Assembly (NCBI RefSeq): GCF_051020955.1
Contig: NC_135026.1
Span: 6,114,501 to 6,178,500 of the forward strand
Direction: 5' to 3'
From: Megalopta genalis
Taxonomy: Eukaryota > Arthropoda > Insecta > Hymenoptera > Halictidae
DNA length: 64,000 nt
A model generated the notes under the pieces. It was not told the DNA's origin and searched no databases. It saw nothing but the letters and a program-made list of their open reading frames with translations. Shown piece after piece: positions 21,360 to 32,699 of this stretch. A program made the translations under genes and the position numbers. The number at the start of each line of letters is the position of its first letter. The first letter of the stretch is position 1.

Positions 21360-22295
21360 TTATGTTGTATTAGGTCTTGATAGACGAACATAGAGAAGAG
21401 TTTGTAGAAACGTAACGTTCGTCTGTTTAAGCCGTTTGATCATGTTTGAACGTGTTTGAAGCATCGATATTGAGTCATATATACCGTCTCCAATGAAAAA
21501 AAAACGGTATAATTTATAGAAATGTATTTGTACATGTAATGTGCTCATCCTGATCATAAGTTCTGGTCGTTTGACCGTGTTTGACCATGTTTGAAGCATC
21601 GATATTGCTTCATATGTACCAATACCAATAAAAAAATATAGTAGAATTTATAGAAACGTCTTTGCCCACGCAACGAGCCTGTTCTGTTCATCGATTCGGA
21701 TCGTTTGACCATGTTTGATCATGTTTGAAGCATCACTAATGCTTCATATATACCAACACGAATAAAAAAATATAGTAGAATTGATAGAAACGTCTTTGCC
21801 CATGCAACGAGCCCGTTCTGTTCATCGATTCGTATCGTTTGACCATGTTTGACCATGTTTGAAGCATCGATATTGCTTCATATAATACCAACACCGATAA
21901 AAACAGACAATAGAATTTATAGAAATGTCCCTGTCCACGCAATGTGCCCACCTTGTTCATAAGTTTAGGTCGTTTGACCGCGTTTGACCATGTTTGACCA
22001 TATTTGAAGCATCGATATTGCTTCATATATAGCAACACCAATAAAAAAGCCAGTACAAATTATAGAAAAGTCTCTGTCCACGCCATGTACCCACCTTGTT
22101 CACAAGTTCAGGTTATTTGACCATGTTTGACCGTGTTTGAAGCATCGATATTGCTCCATATATATATATACATATATCAATAAAAAAAAGACAGTACAGT
22201 TTATAGAAACGTCTTTGCTCACGCAATCTGCCCACCCTGTTCATCCATCCAGGTCGTTTGACCGCGTTTGACCGTGTTTGAAGCATTCGACATTC
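21360..22295. repeat. Tandem array, ~138-bp unit, GACCATGTTTGAAGCATC
   Basis: Seven copies. GTTTGAAGCATCGATATTG recurs near 21453, 21590, 21724, 21858, 22003, 22137 and 22278. Units share ATAGAAACGTCTTTGCCCA and CAATAAAAAAATA. Reverse-strand open frames of 79 and 101 codons are repeat by-products. Confidence 0.92.
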
Positions 22296-22895
22296 ATAAT
22301 CATTACCCAGCTCCGTTAAGCGCGAACAGGTAGCTCATACCGAAGCATCCGAGGATCTAAGAACGAGACGTCACCTTCGCAACCGGGAACGAAGCGTGTT
22401 TTATTTTCGCAAGACAGCGAAATAAAATCGACAGCTCGCCGGTCGCTATTTAAAAGAGCATCCAGCCCGAGCACGTTCACGAGCCCATTTGTCAGGGGAT
22501 AGCAGCCTCGAGGTAATTGCAGGGAGCGGGCCACCGATTGGCAATCGTCGATACTTCTGCCTCGGCCAGGTTTTTCCTTTCGCCGAGGCCGCGGTCGCTC
22601 GTCGCGTAAACGTCCGCGGAAATTATTTATAGACCTTCCCTACTCCGCGAGCGTGTTTATCAGGACTCTCTTAGGCGGCTGCGTGCTGCAACATTTTCGC
22701 CTGCCCCGGGAAGCCGTCCGAGACGCGGTATACCGTAGCTAGAACCGGTGCACAGTGGCCTGGAAACACGTCTTCCGCGGTCACAATGAGGGGCCTGCGT
22801 TGTTTCAAGGTTTGAGGTTACGGCGTAGCGGATCTTTGGGCCCGACAAGGGCCCGATGAAAGGGCCCAACTGATTAAGATGGTCAAAATAGAAAA
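22296..22895. other. GC-rich non-repetitive island
   Basis: Unique CpG-rich DNA. Two reverse-strand open frames (22316-22534, 22660-22869) have no recognisable features. Nothing else is supported. Confidence 0.5.
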
Positions 22896-23580
22896 CAGCG
22901 ACGGATTTAATTGAAAATTTGTATGCGCGGGTTTTCGCGGTCGCTGATTATGAAACTGAAACTGAGAATTCAAAAAACAAAATGGTGCATACAATATGAC
23001 GGATGGGTTATCGAAAAAATGATTCGATTGTAACAAAAATTGGAGTATGTATATTTTCGAAAGTTCTGATTATGAATCTAAATATTATATTTGGAAAAAC
23101 AAAATGGCGGATCCAAAATGGCGGATGGAGTTTTGAAAGAATGATTCGATTTTCACGAAAATTGGTATACCTATATTTTCGAAAGTTCTGTTTACGAATC
23201 TGAATATCAAATTTGGTAAAACAAAATAGCGGATCCAATATGGCGGATGGTTTTTTGAACAAATGATTCGATTCTCACAAAAATTGGTATACTTATGTTT
23301 TCGAAAATTCCGTTTACGAATCTGGATATCAAATTTGAAAAAAACAAAATGGCGGATGGGTTGTCGAAAAAATGATTCGACTTCCATAAAAATTGATGTA
23401 CCTAAACTTTCGAAAGTTCTGTTTACGAATCTGAATATCCAATTTGGAAAAACAGAATGGCGGATCCAATATAGCGAATGAGTTTTTGAAACAATGATTC
23501 TATTTTCATAAAAATTGATGTGCCTGTACTTTCCAAACTTCTGATTACGAATCTGAATTCCAAATTTGAAAAAGCTCAAA
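22896..23580. repeat. Tandem array, ~120-bp unit with AAAATGGCGGATCC
   Basis: Five to six copies. AATGATTCGATT recurs near 23018, 23141, 23263, 23370 and 23493. Units share TTTCGAAAGTTCTGTTTACG and AAATTTGGAAAAACAAAATG. AAAATGGCGG is the reverse complement of the Polycomb-recruiting PHO/YY1 motif GCCATTTT; intact versions lie at 23101-23110, 23115-23124 and 23346-23355, with AATATGGCGG at 23237-23246. Confidence 0.92.
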
Positions 23581-24645
23581 ACCATGCCATTTGGTTCTCA
23601 AGGCAGAAAGTAATTTCTTTAGCGCTCGAAATTCGAAGTGCGATTGCCATGCGGGTATAAAAATTAAGGCTCATTTTGTTTCTTCCATCACACGAAGGCA
23701 CCGTTAAAATGATCGATCCACCGTCAACTTCGATTTTCAGGGATCCAGCCATGATTTCGGGTTTTTCTGCCACGCCGTGGCGTCGGCGTGAAATCGGACG
23801 TTGGTAACGCGGGGGTCGAGTTCGTCGGCTGGCGTCGTGCAGCAGCCGTGTACGGGACCGATCGCTGATATCTCAAATAGACACGTTAACGTAGCCGCTG
23901 CTATGAGCCTAAGGGCTTCGTAGGGGCTCGGTGTATGCGGCTGACGTTCCCGGTACCTTGTAGTACCCTGTAAAGCCACGCTCGGACGTCCCCCACCGGG
24001 CGGTATCCGCAGCCGAGAAGCTGCGCGGCGCGGCGGTGCGGCGCGGAGCGGTACGGCGGTGCGGCGCGGAGCGGTGGTGCGGTGCGGCGGGGCTCCGCGA
24101 GCGCTGTGTGGCGCGGCGGTGCTCCGTGGCGCGGTGCGGTGCTCCGCTAGCGCGCGGAGGTAGCTGTGCCCGGCTGCTGGTCTACCGGGCTGCTACCTTC
24201 TTCCCGGTGGTTGTGCGCTTGCAACGTGCTGCCTAGCCGACCTACCGTTATCCGGTTAACGAGCTACCACCGCTACATACACCGGCCACACGGTCTACCC
24301 ATTGCGCATGCACGAAATGTAAACGTGGGAACCGGAATTGGTAACCCGGGGACCGTCGAGCATCCTCGCCGCGCATCCTCGGGTGAGAAAGCACGAGGAG
24401 ACGATGAGGTGGTTGGTCTAACGATGGGACGGCTGCCGTGGCTACGTGCCAGAGCCTTGTCTGGTTTGGTCTCTCGGTTCAACCCTCGTCCGACGTCCCG
24501 CTGTCTCCCTTCTTCCCCCTCTCGCTCTCTCGCTCTCTCGTCTCTATTTCTCTCTGTCTTATATTGATCTCACGTGTCTTCGGAACTCAGCCGGACTGCC
24601 TCTCTTCGACCTCAATAAGACGCTCTTCTCCCTACGTCCGAACTA
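23581..24645. other. CpG-rich island, possible promoter-like region
   Basis: The core at 24000-24170 is almost pure GCGGTGCGGCGCGGAG-type sequence. A TGCGCATGCAC word like an NRF-1/ewg site lies at about 24303, an E-box CACGTG at about 24572, and a CT-rich stretch at 24510-24565. Such composition is compatible with a promoter or 5' leader, but I find no TATA box, coding start or donor pair that would make an exon. Open frames on both strands are unrecognised. Confidence 0.4.
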
Positions 24646-26200
24646 CATACCACGTCCCAAACTGGACACCGATTCCAATAAACACGGTGGTACTAAATAA
24701 TGTGCACCTGCTAAGAACGCAATCTTTTCGTTGTCAAAAAATTCTGGTTCATTACTAAACCATGGACAAAATAGTTGCCGGAACTCCGGCGTGAAAATAT
24801 TTTTAGTTTCCCAGTAAAAAATTCCCAAAGTCGGCCCGAAATAACTCGTCCCAAACTGGACACCGATTCCAATAAACACGGTGGTACTAAATAATGTGCA
24901 CCTGCTAAGAACGCAATCTTTTCGTTGTCAAAAAATTCTGGTTTATTACTAAACCATGGACAAAATAGTTGCCGGAACTCCGGCGTGAAAATATTTTTAG
25001 TTTCCCAGTAAAAAATTCCCAAAGTCGGTCCGAAATACCTCGTCCCAAACTGGACATCGATTACAATAAACACGGTGGTACTAAATGATGTGCACCTGCC
25101 AAGAACATGACCTTTTCGTTGTCAAAAAATTCAGGGTCATTGTTGAACCAAGGACGAAATAGTTGCCGGAACTCCGGCGTGGAAATATTTTTAGTTTCCC
25201 AGTAAAAAATTCCCAACGTCGGCCCTAAATACCTCTTCCCAAACTGGACATCGATTACAATAAACACGGCGGTACTAAATGATGTGCACCTGCCAAGGAC
25301 GTGACCTTCTCGTTGTCAAAAAATTCAGGGACATTGTTGAACCAAGGACGAAATAATTGCCGAAACTGCGGCCTGAAGACATTTTTAGTTTCCCAGTAAA
25401 AAGATCACAAAATCGGCCTGAAATACCGCGGCCCAAATTGGACACAAATTTCAATAAACACGGTGGTACTAAATACTGTGCACCTGCCAAGAACGTAACC
25501 TTTTCGTTGTCAAAAAATTCACGGTCATTACTAAACCACGGACAAAATAGTTGCCGGGACAGCAACCTGGAAACATTTTTAGTTTCTCAGTAAAAAATTC
25601 TCAAAGTCGGCCCGAAATACTAGGTCCCAAAGTGGACATCGATTACAATAAACACGGTGGTACTAAATATTATGCACCTGCCAAGAACATGACCTTTTCG
25701 TTGTCAAAAAATTCAGGGTCATTGTTGAACCAAGGGCGAAATAATTTCCGAAACTGCGGCCTGGAGACATTTTTAGTTTCCCAGTCAAAAAAATCACAAA
25801 ATCGGCCTGAAATATCGCGGCCCAAATTGGACACCAATTTCAATAAACACGGTGGTACTAAATACTGTACACTTGCCAAGAACGTAATCTTTTCGTTGTC
25901 AAAAAATTCAGATTCATTGTTGAACCAAGGACGAAATAGTTGCCGGAACTGCGGTTTGGAAATATTTTTAGTTTTTCAGTAAAAAAATCCCAAAGTTGGA
26001 CCGAAATATCTCGTCCCAAATTCGACACCGATTACAATAAACACGGTGATACTAAATAATGTGCACCTGCCAAGAACGTAACCTTTTCGTTGTCAAAAAA
26101 TTCACGGTCATTACTAAACCACGGACAAAATAGTTGTCGGAACTGCAACCTAGAAACATTTTTAGTTTCCCAGTAAAAAAATCCCAAAGTCAGCCCGAAT
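24646..26200. repeat. Satellite-like array, 194-bp unit, eight copies
   Basis: The landmark CGTCCCAAACTGGACA or a variant starts at 24653, 24847, 25041, 25235, 25429, 25623, 25818 and 26012, so seven successive spacings are 194, 194, 194, 194, 194, 195 and 194 bp. Units share AATAAACACGGTGGTACTAA, TTTTCGTTGTCAAAAAATTC and TTTTTAGTTTCCCAGTAAAA. The first two copies are nearly identical. Copies starting 25235 and 25623 resemble each other more than their neighbours (shared AACTGCGGCCTG and AAAATCGGCCTGAAATA), pointing to a two-unit higher-order repeat. Reverse-strand open frames of 69-120 codons are repeat by-products, with frame slips because 194 is not divisible by 3. Confidence 0.96.
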
Positions 26201-26859
26201 TTCATTTCTGGCAGATCGATCTTGGCCCCGGAAATGCAGCCAGAAATGCAGCGAAAAATGCAGCAAATTTGCGCAGCCTCTGAATCTTCCGCCGCAATGG
26301 ATTTTCGACCCTGATCCTCGGTTTCCCATGGTCCCTGATAAATTCGTTACCATATCTCTCCGTACACTTATACGCGTCTATTTGCATGAATCCCGAAGTG
26401 CAGTTATCATGCATGCGCCGAGCGTAAACGTGGGAACAGCAGGTTCCAGCCGGTAATTTAAACATAAACTTCACGAACACTGGGGGATACGTATCCTTGA
26501 ATGAATGGAACAGCAGCAATTTCCAATAGTGCGCATAGCAATCGAGCTTGAAATGTGCGGAGGAGTGTTCCACGATCGAAAAGTATCACTTATGTTATCA
26601 AACGGTTGATACAGATTCAGAAAACTTCGCGTTCTTCGTGTTCAGTTCTACGTAGAGATATCGTACTAATCTTTGTCGTTTCTTTTTCTTTGTTACAGGT
26701 AAGTCTCCCAGAAACTGATCACTGATTTATGGTCGCCAGAGTTGATGAGTGATGGAATGCGGATTTTTATTTGCGGGGGAATTTAATTGATTGGAGTTGT
26801 ATCGAATCTGGTCGTTGAATTAACAGGTTTGTCTTTTTTGATGTTTTTATTGTTTGTAT
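26201..26859. other. Unique segment around a recursive splice site
   Basis: Non-repetitive, moderate-GC DNA. It includes TATTTGCATGAAT at about 26379, which contains the octamer ATTTGCAT. A reverse-strand frame (26202-26573) has no recognisable domain. The strongest element is the AG|GT site at 26698/26699, listed next. Confidence 0.5.
26664..26704 (+). promoter_or_regulatory. Candidate recursive (zero-length exon) splice site
   Basis: In order on the + strand: a perfect branch-point word TACTAAT (26664-26670, branch A at 26669), a pyrimidine tract (15 of 17 bases at 26678-26694 are C or T), the acceptor ACAG ending at 26698, and immediately the donor GTAAGT (26699-26704). The branch-to-AG distance is 29 nt, inside the normal range. 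A back-to-back strong acceptor and strong donor is the signature of ratcheting points that split very long insect introns (well established in Drosophila). It implies a + strand transcript whose intron spans at least this neighbourhood, consistent with the absence of coding sequence around it. The alternative is a chance match, which I think unlikely. Confidence 0.7.
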
Positions 26860-27150
26860 TGTTTTTTCAGTTTTATAATTTTTACCATTTTTACCATTTT
26901 AATCATTTCTTCTGTTTTTCTCATTTTTACCACTTCTACTAGTTTTACCATTATTACCATTTTTACTAGTTTTACTAGTTTTACCATTATTACCATTTTT
27001 ACTAGTTTTACTAGTTTTACCATTATTACCATTTTTACCATTTTTATTAGTTTTACCATTATTACCATTTTTATTAGTTTTACCATTATTACCATTTTTA
27101 CTGTTATTACTATTATTACCATTTTTACTATTTCTACTGTTTTACCATTA
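26860..27150. repeat. 9-bp array (ACCATTATT, ACCATTTTT, ACTAGTTTT)
   Basis: A nonamer array. Because 9 is a multiple of 3, both strands stay open for about 125 codons (poly-TIITIFT on +, poly-KMVIMVKL on -). It starts only about 150 bp after the recursive splice site. The same family returns at 29812-30605. Confidence 0.93.
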
Positions 27151-27860
27151 TTTAAGTTAGCATTATTTAATTTTGTCCAACATAATATACTTGTTTGTTG
27201 CAAAAACGATGTCAATTTCCCCAAATAGATAGCTTATGAAAAACCAAAATTACTTTTGCAACAGCTCAACAGTATTGTTAAATTTTGACCGACCCGATTA
27301 CTTTTCCATAATTTTATTTAATTTTGTCGATCAATTTATTGTTTTATTTCGACCAATTCCTTCCGTTTAATTCTTGCCGACTCGGATTTCGGGCGTAGTT
27401 TTACGAGCCACCCTGTATACGAGGAAGGCGCAGAGAGGAGTACAGAGGCAGAAAGGGGGATCGTGGCCCGCTAATCCGCGGGGGCGAGCAGAGATGCACA
27501 GATTGGCGCGTAGCGAGACGCCTGCAGGTGAAGCCGATGCGACCGGTGCGGTGGAAAGAACGAGATCGAGACCCGATAGACAAAGAGGTCGCGCTCGAAT
27601 CCTTAACAAGGACTCAAATGTCACTTCTGGGCTCTGACCCTGGAAAACTGCTCGAACGATTCCCGCCGATTTTGCACGGCGCATCGGACTTCGCTTTCTC
27701 AGACCGTTTCGCGTGATTTCCGAACGCTGACGATCTCGGCTTATTTCACCCTCCGCGTATCGATCTTTCGATCGAATGACGTTTCTCAGGGACGGTTTGG
27801 TAATTTCGAATTCGTGAAGAGGGAGTTGTGTTAAATGAAGAATTTTTTCGCGGTGAACTG
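27151..27860. other. Unique DNA with a GC-rich island
   Basis: 27151-27360 is AT-rich; 27361-27860 is CpG-rich with open frames on both strands (27374-27637 on +, 27367-27864 on -) and no recognisable protein. CCACCCTGTA at 27408-27417 is the reverse complement of an ACAGGGTGG terminus and may be a small relic of the element family seen at 21071 and 48484. Confidence 0.45.
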
Positions 27861-29095
27861 ACATATTATTAAGTGACGAGTTGTTAACTGAAAAGTTGCT
27901 AATTCGGGAATTATTAATTCAAGAATTGTTAAATGACAAATTATTAACCGATGAATTGTTAACTAAGAAGTTAATAAATCAAGAATTGTTGATTGAAGAT
28001 TTGTTAAGTGACAGATCATTAATTTGAGAATTGTTAAGTGACAGATTGGTAATTCAAGAATTGTTAAATGATGGAGTATTAATTAGAGAATTGTTATCTG
28101 ATAAATTAGTAACTGACGAATTGTTAACTAAAAAGTTGCTGACTCAGGAATTCTTAATTGAAGATTTGTTAAGTGACAAATTGTTAATTAAAGAATTGTT
28201 ACTTGACAAATTATTAACCGACGAATTGTTAATTAAACAATTTTGTTGATTGAAGATTTGTTAAATGACAGATTATTAATTTAAGATTTGTTAAGTGACA
28301 GATTGGCAATTTAAGAATTGTTAATTCAAAAATTGTTATCTGATAAATTATTAACAAACGAATTGTTAACTAAAAAGTTGCTAATTCAGGAACTGTTAAT
28401 TGAAAATTTGTCATGTGACAGATTGTTTATTCAAGAATTGTTAAATGACAGATTGTTAATTCGAGAATTGTTATCTGATAAATTATTAACTAACGAATTG
28501 TTAACTAAAAAGTTGTTAATTCAGGAATTGTTAATTGAAGATTTGTTAAATGAAAAATTGTTAATTCAAGAATTGTTACCTGTCAAATTATTAACCGGTG
28601 AATTGTTAACTAAGAAGTTAATAATTCAAGAATTGTTAATTGAAGATTTGTTAAATGACATATTGTTAATTTAAAAATTGTTACTTGACAAATTATTAAC
28701 CGGCCAATTGTTAACTAAAAAGTTGCTAATTCAGAAATTGTCAGTTGACGATTTGTTAAGTGACAGATTGTTAATTCAATAATTGTTACCTGATAAATTA
28801 TTAACCGACGAATTGTTAACTAAAAATTTGCTAATTCAGGACATGTTAATTGAAGATTTTTTAAGTAACAGATTGTTAATTTAAGAATTAGTTACCTGAC
28901 AAATTATTAACCAACGAATTGTTAACTAAAAAGTTGCTAATTCAGGAATTGTTAATTGAAGATTTGTTAAACGACAGATTGTTAATTTAAGAATTGTTAC
29001 TTGACAAATTATTAACTGTCAAATTGTTGACTAAAAAGTTACTAATTCACGAATTGTTAATTGACAAATGATACCCTACGAATTATTAAACAATT
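27861..29095. repeat. 15-bp array (GAATTGTTAACTAAA family) with ~105-120-bp higher order
   Basis: 15-bp words such as GAATTGTTAACTAAA, AAGTTGCTAATTCAG, GAATTGTTAATTGAA, GATTTGTTAAGTGAC and AAATTATTAACCGAC follow one another in a repeated order. The 15-bp period keeps one + frame open over five-residue repeats (LLIQE, LLIED, LLNDK, LLTNE, LLTKK); the longest runs are 28031-28249 and 28318-28674, broken elsewhere by stops. No splice or promoter context suggests translation. Confidence 0.93.
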
Positions 29096-29811
29096 TAGGA
29101 AAATTGTTAACCGAAAGAATTTTAATTCACTGTAAAAATATTTCCGCAATGCAAATATCATTTAAAACTATTTTTCCTGCAAAATTCTGATCTGCAGATT
29201 ATTTTTGAAAAATCACAATTATTATCCTTACGATTACATTAGTATCGCAAAATTGCACTAACATTCAAATTGCACTAAAAATTCAAGGTTCAATTTACAA
29301 AACAAAGAACAACCTACAATATTATGCAATAACGTACCGTTCACCAATCTTGATTTTCCGTATCCGCGTTATGTGAATCATACAAAGAACAATTCCTACA
29401 AAGAATACCACATTCTGACACGAAAAAGAATTGTAGGTAGGGCGCACCTTGCGAATATTTGCGTGGACAGAATGCACGGCTTATCGCGATCTAACGCAAG
29501 GGCCAAGCAGCTTGAGATTTTTTGGGGACATTGGCCATTTGCGTGCACGTGACTGTGTGTACCGACAGGCCTTCTTCTGATAGAAGGACTTTGCGACGAT
29601 ATTCCTGCCACGTAACAGGGCGCTTATCTCTCCTTATCTCTCGACTGTCTGAACGCCTGCTGCTTTGGAAGCTTCGTCAAATATTACCTTGAAAATAATT
29701 TTGTGTCGGACCGCGGATTTTATGATTCTATGGTTATGATTATTAGGTGACAATTTGCAAGAATGAGAAGTATAGTAGAATTTAAAGAGAGGCGTTTGAT
29801 TTTTCTGGATT
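29096..29811. other. Unique sequence
   Basis: AT-rich to about 29390, then mixed composition. A reverse-strand open frame at 29396-29611 is unrecognised. No feature is supported. Confidence 0.5.
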
Positions 29812-30605
29812 GTTAAAATGGTAATGGAGAGATGGTATAAATAGTTAAAATGGTAAAACTAGTAGAAATGATGGAATCGTACAAAATTGTAAAAATAATA
29901 AAACTGGTAAGAATGATGAAAACCTTAAACATTGTTAAAATGGTAATTTTTATTGTTTCTGTCATTTCTACTAGTTTTACCATTGTTCTAATTGCCACCA
30001 TTTCTACTAGTTTTAACATTTTTACCATTTTTACCATTTTTATTATTTATACCATTTTTATGACTTTCTTAGTCATATTATTTTTACGATTTCTATCAAT
30101 TTTACCATGTTAACCATTTTTACAAATTTTACCATTTTAACCATTTTTACCATTTTCCATATTTCTACCAATTTTACCATTTGTAACATTTTCTCCATAT
30201 TTACCATTTTTATCACGTTTACCATTTTTATCATTTTCTCCATATTTACCGTATTTACCATTTTTATCATGTTTACCATTTTTACTATTTTTACTACTTC
30301 TACCAATTTTACCATTTTTATCATATTTACCAATTTTACCAATTTTACCATTTTTACTATTTCTACCAATTTTACCATTTGTACCGTTTTCTCCATATTT
30401 ACCATTTTTACCATTTTCTCCATATTTACCGTATTTACCATTTTTATCATGTTTACCATTTTTATCATGTTTACCATTTTTACAATGTTTACCATTTTTA
30501 CTATTTCTACCAATTTTATCAATTCTACCATTTTCTCAAATTTTACCATTTTTACCATTTTTGCCATTTTTACCATTTTCACGAAATCAGTAAATATCAT
30601 TTTAA
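29812..30605. repeat. 9-bp ACCATTTTT array with an internal orientation flip
   Basis: From 29812 to about 29945 the words run as AAAATGGTA/AAACTAGTAGAAATGATG. From about 29950 to 30605 they run in the opposite sense (ACCATTTTT, ATCATGTTT, ACCAATTTT). A 23-bp exact inverted pair lies across the flip (AATGGTAAAACTAGTAGAAA at about 29850 and its complement at about 29965). The 169- and 175-codon open frames on + and - come from the 9-bp period. Confidence 0.93.
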
Positions 30606-31373
30606 AAAACCGGTGAACTGGCCTAACGCGTTCAGGCTACCGGCGGCCGCGCCAGGAATCTCGGAAATCGTAAATTACCGGAACTTCAGCCGGCCGGGCT
30701 ATTAATAAAGCCCGGCGGAATTACCGCGCGATGATTATATGTTAGGCATAGGCCGGCGAGGACGAGTATTCTTAACGAACTTCGCGGAATGAGTTTCGGA
30801 CAGTAACGAATAAGATGCGAAGTTGCAGATCTTAGCGGCGGCCACGACACTTTCGATTATCGCGGGGCCGCTTTAAGGTTTAGCGATGCCCGGGGGGTCG
30901 TGGGTCGCGGGTCTCTTTGCCACATCATGCAAATTCACCGGCCGTGGACCGTTCGCTTGTCGCTGGATAAATGGCGACGGGGAATTAAGTAGTAAAGGAC
31001 TATCCGCTGCGAAATCAGACGCGCAGCGTTGCGGGCCGCGCCGCGCCGCGCCGCGTCCCCTGGATTCCATTACGCGAGCCTTCCTCTTCTACTTCAGCCG
31101 AGTCCTCTTGCCGGTTTCATCGCGTAATGATTAGCTTTCTTACGAGGGGTCGTCAACAGAATTGCCCGCCGCTATTATTAATGCCTCGTCCAGCCTTTAT
31201 TTATCCCCGGCTCGTACGCGGCTGCCTGAAATGTGTATTAAATTTATTCGCAACGGCCCGCGCATGCCTGCAGATCGCTAATTTAATCTGTACAAGTTTA
31301 TAAAAACCTTTTAATTACCACGAATTAATTAACACCGGCGTGGGGTAACGTTACAATTTTTATTCGATCTGTG
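30606..31373. other. GC-rich non-repetitive island
   Basis: CpG-rich unique DNA with a short GCCGCGCC run at about 31033-31055. Open frames on both strands at 30873-31134 are unrecognised. It turns AT-rich after 31270. Confidence 0.5.
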
Positions 31374-32390
31374 ATCTTAAAGCAATCAAATTAATCGGAG
31401 ATGAAAAGTAAGTAATCGTACAATTATGCGATACAATTATATACAATACAAATATATAATGCAATTATATACAATAAGTTATATAATACAATGATGTACA
31501 ATACGATTATATAATTCAATTATATAATGCAATTATATACAATACAATTATATAATTCAATTGTATACAATACAATTATATAATTCAATTATATACAATA
31601 AATTATATAATGCAATTATATACAATAAATTATATAATGCAACTATATACAATAAATTACACACATATTGCAATTATATACAATACAATTATGTAATGCA
31701 ACTATATACAATAAATTATATATAATGCAATTATATACAATACAATTATATAATGCAATTATATACAATACAATTATATAATGCAATTATATACAATGAT
31801 AAATAAAATTTGTGTTGATCCTATTCAAAATATACTCAACCCACAAAATTACTATTAATTATGAAATTAAAATTCATTTTGTTCATTACATCCTCATATA
31901 ATCAATCAAGATAACTCTTAATAAAAATTAATTAAACTATGAAAATATATTGAATTCTATTAGTATTCTAAATTTAACATATACAAATGTATAAAAACTT
32001 CTTACTTGCTATAAATAAATTCGTACTACTACATTAACATTATGATTTTTATTAATTTGTTACTATGCCTAATTTTAATCCAATCAAATTGATCCTAGGT
32101 AAATGTAAGTAAATCACAATAAAATTATAAAATTTGTATTGATCGTATTAAAAATATACCGAATCCAAAATCGCTATTAATTTTAAATTAAAATTCATTT
32201 TCTTAATCACGCCCCCATATAATCAATCGGAACAACTCTTAACACAAATTAATTGAACCATGAAACTATATTGAATTCTATTAGATTCTAAATTCAATCT
32301 ATACTAATTTATAAAAATGTCTCAATTGCTATAAATAAATTCGTACCACTATTATTTGTATTAAATTGTTACTACCGCTATTTTAAACCA
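31374..32390. repeat. Duplicated ~310-bp unit, one copy containing an expanded AT array
   Basis: The second copy is 32080-32385. The first copy has its left edge at 31374-31425 and its body at 31800-32080. Shared words include CAATCAAATT, ATTTGTNTTGATC, TATTGAATTCTATTAG and GCTATAAATAAATTCGTAC. In the first copy the position of a short ACAATAAAATTAT stretch is occupied by a ~370-bp array (31430-31795) of ACAATTATATAATGCAATTA units. The array therefore expanded after, or independently of, the duplication in one copy only. Confidence 0.82.
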
Positions 32391-32699
32391 ATCAAATTAC
32401 TCAAATAATGCAGCTGTTAGCTTGCATTCCCTTCTGTCAAGTATAATCGTCGGAAAAATAATCGCCACTTCACGATCATTTTCTGTTAATTAATTGCCCG
32501 CAGCTGTTGGAGGCAACGAATCGCGAGCAACATTGTTCGCCAAGGCATTAGCATTTAGATTGATCGCCGACTGGGAGATCAGTAACCATTGTTTTCTTTC
32601 GCTGCGTTATTAACTGTCATTATTACCTGCGTCAGAACATTTCCGACGCCGTTGCCAGCAATAAAGAAATTCTTAATTTTAGACAACGATCAGAGGTGG
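32391..32699. other. Unique sequence
   Basis: Mixed-composition DNA with no regular repeat. Nothing can be supported. Confidence 0.5.

Noticed and set aside
24711..25073. 120-codon reverse-strand frame with conserved-looking peptide repeats
   Set aside because: It lies entirely in the 194-bp satellite; the register slips at each unit border and the frame soon ends.
30073..30616. Overlapping 169- and 175-codon frames on opposite strands (poly-TIFTIF and poly-KMVKMV)
   Set aside because: Both are produced by the 9-bp array.
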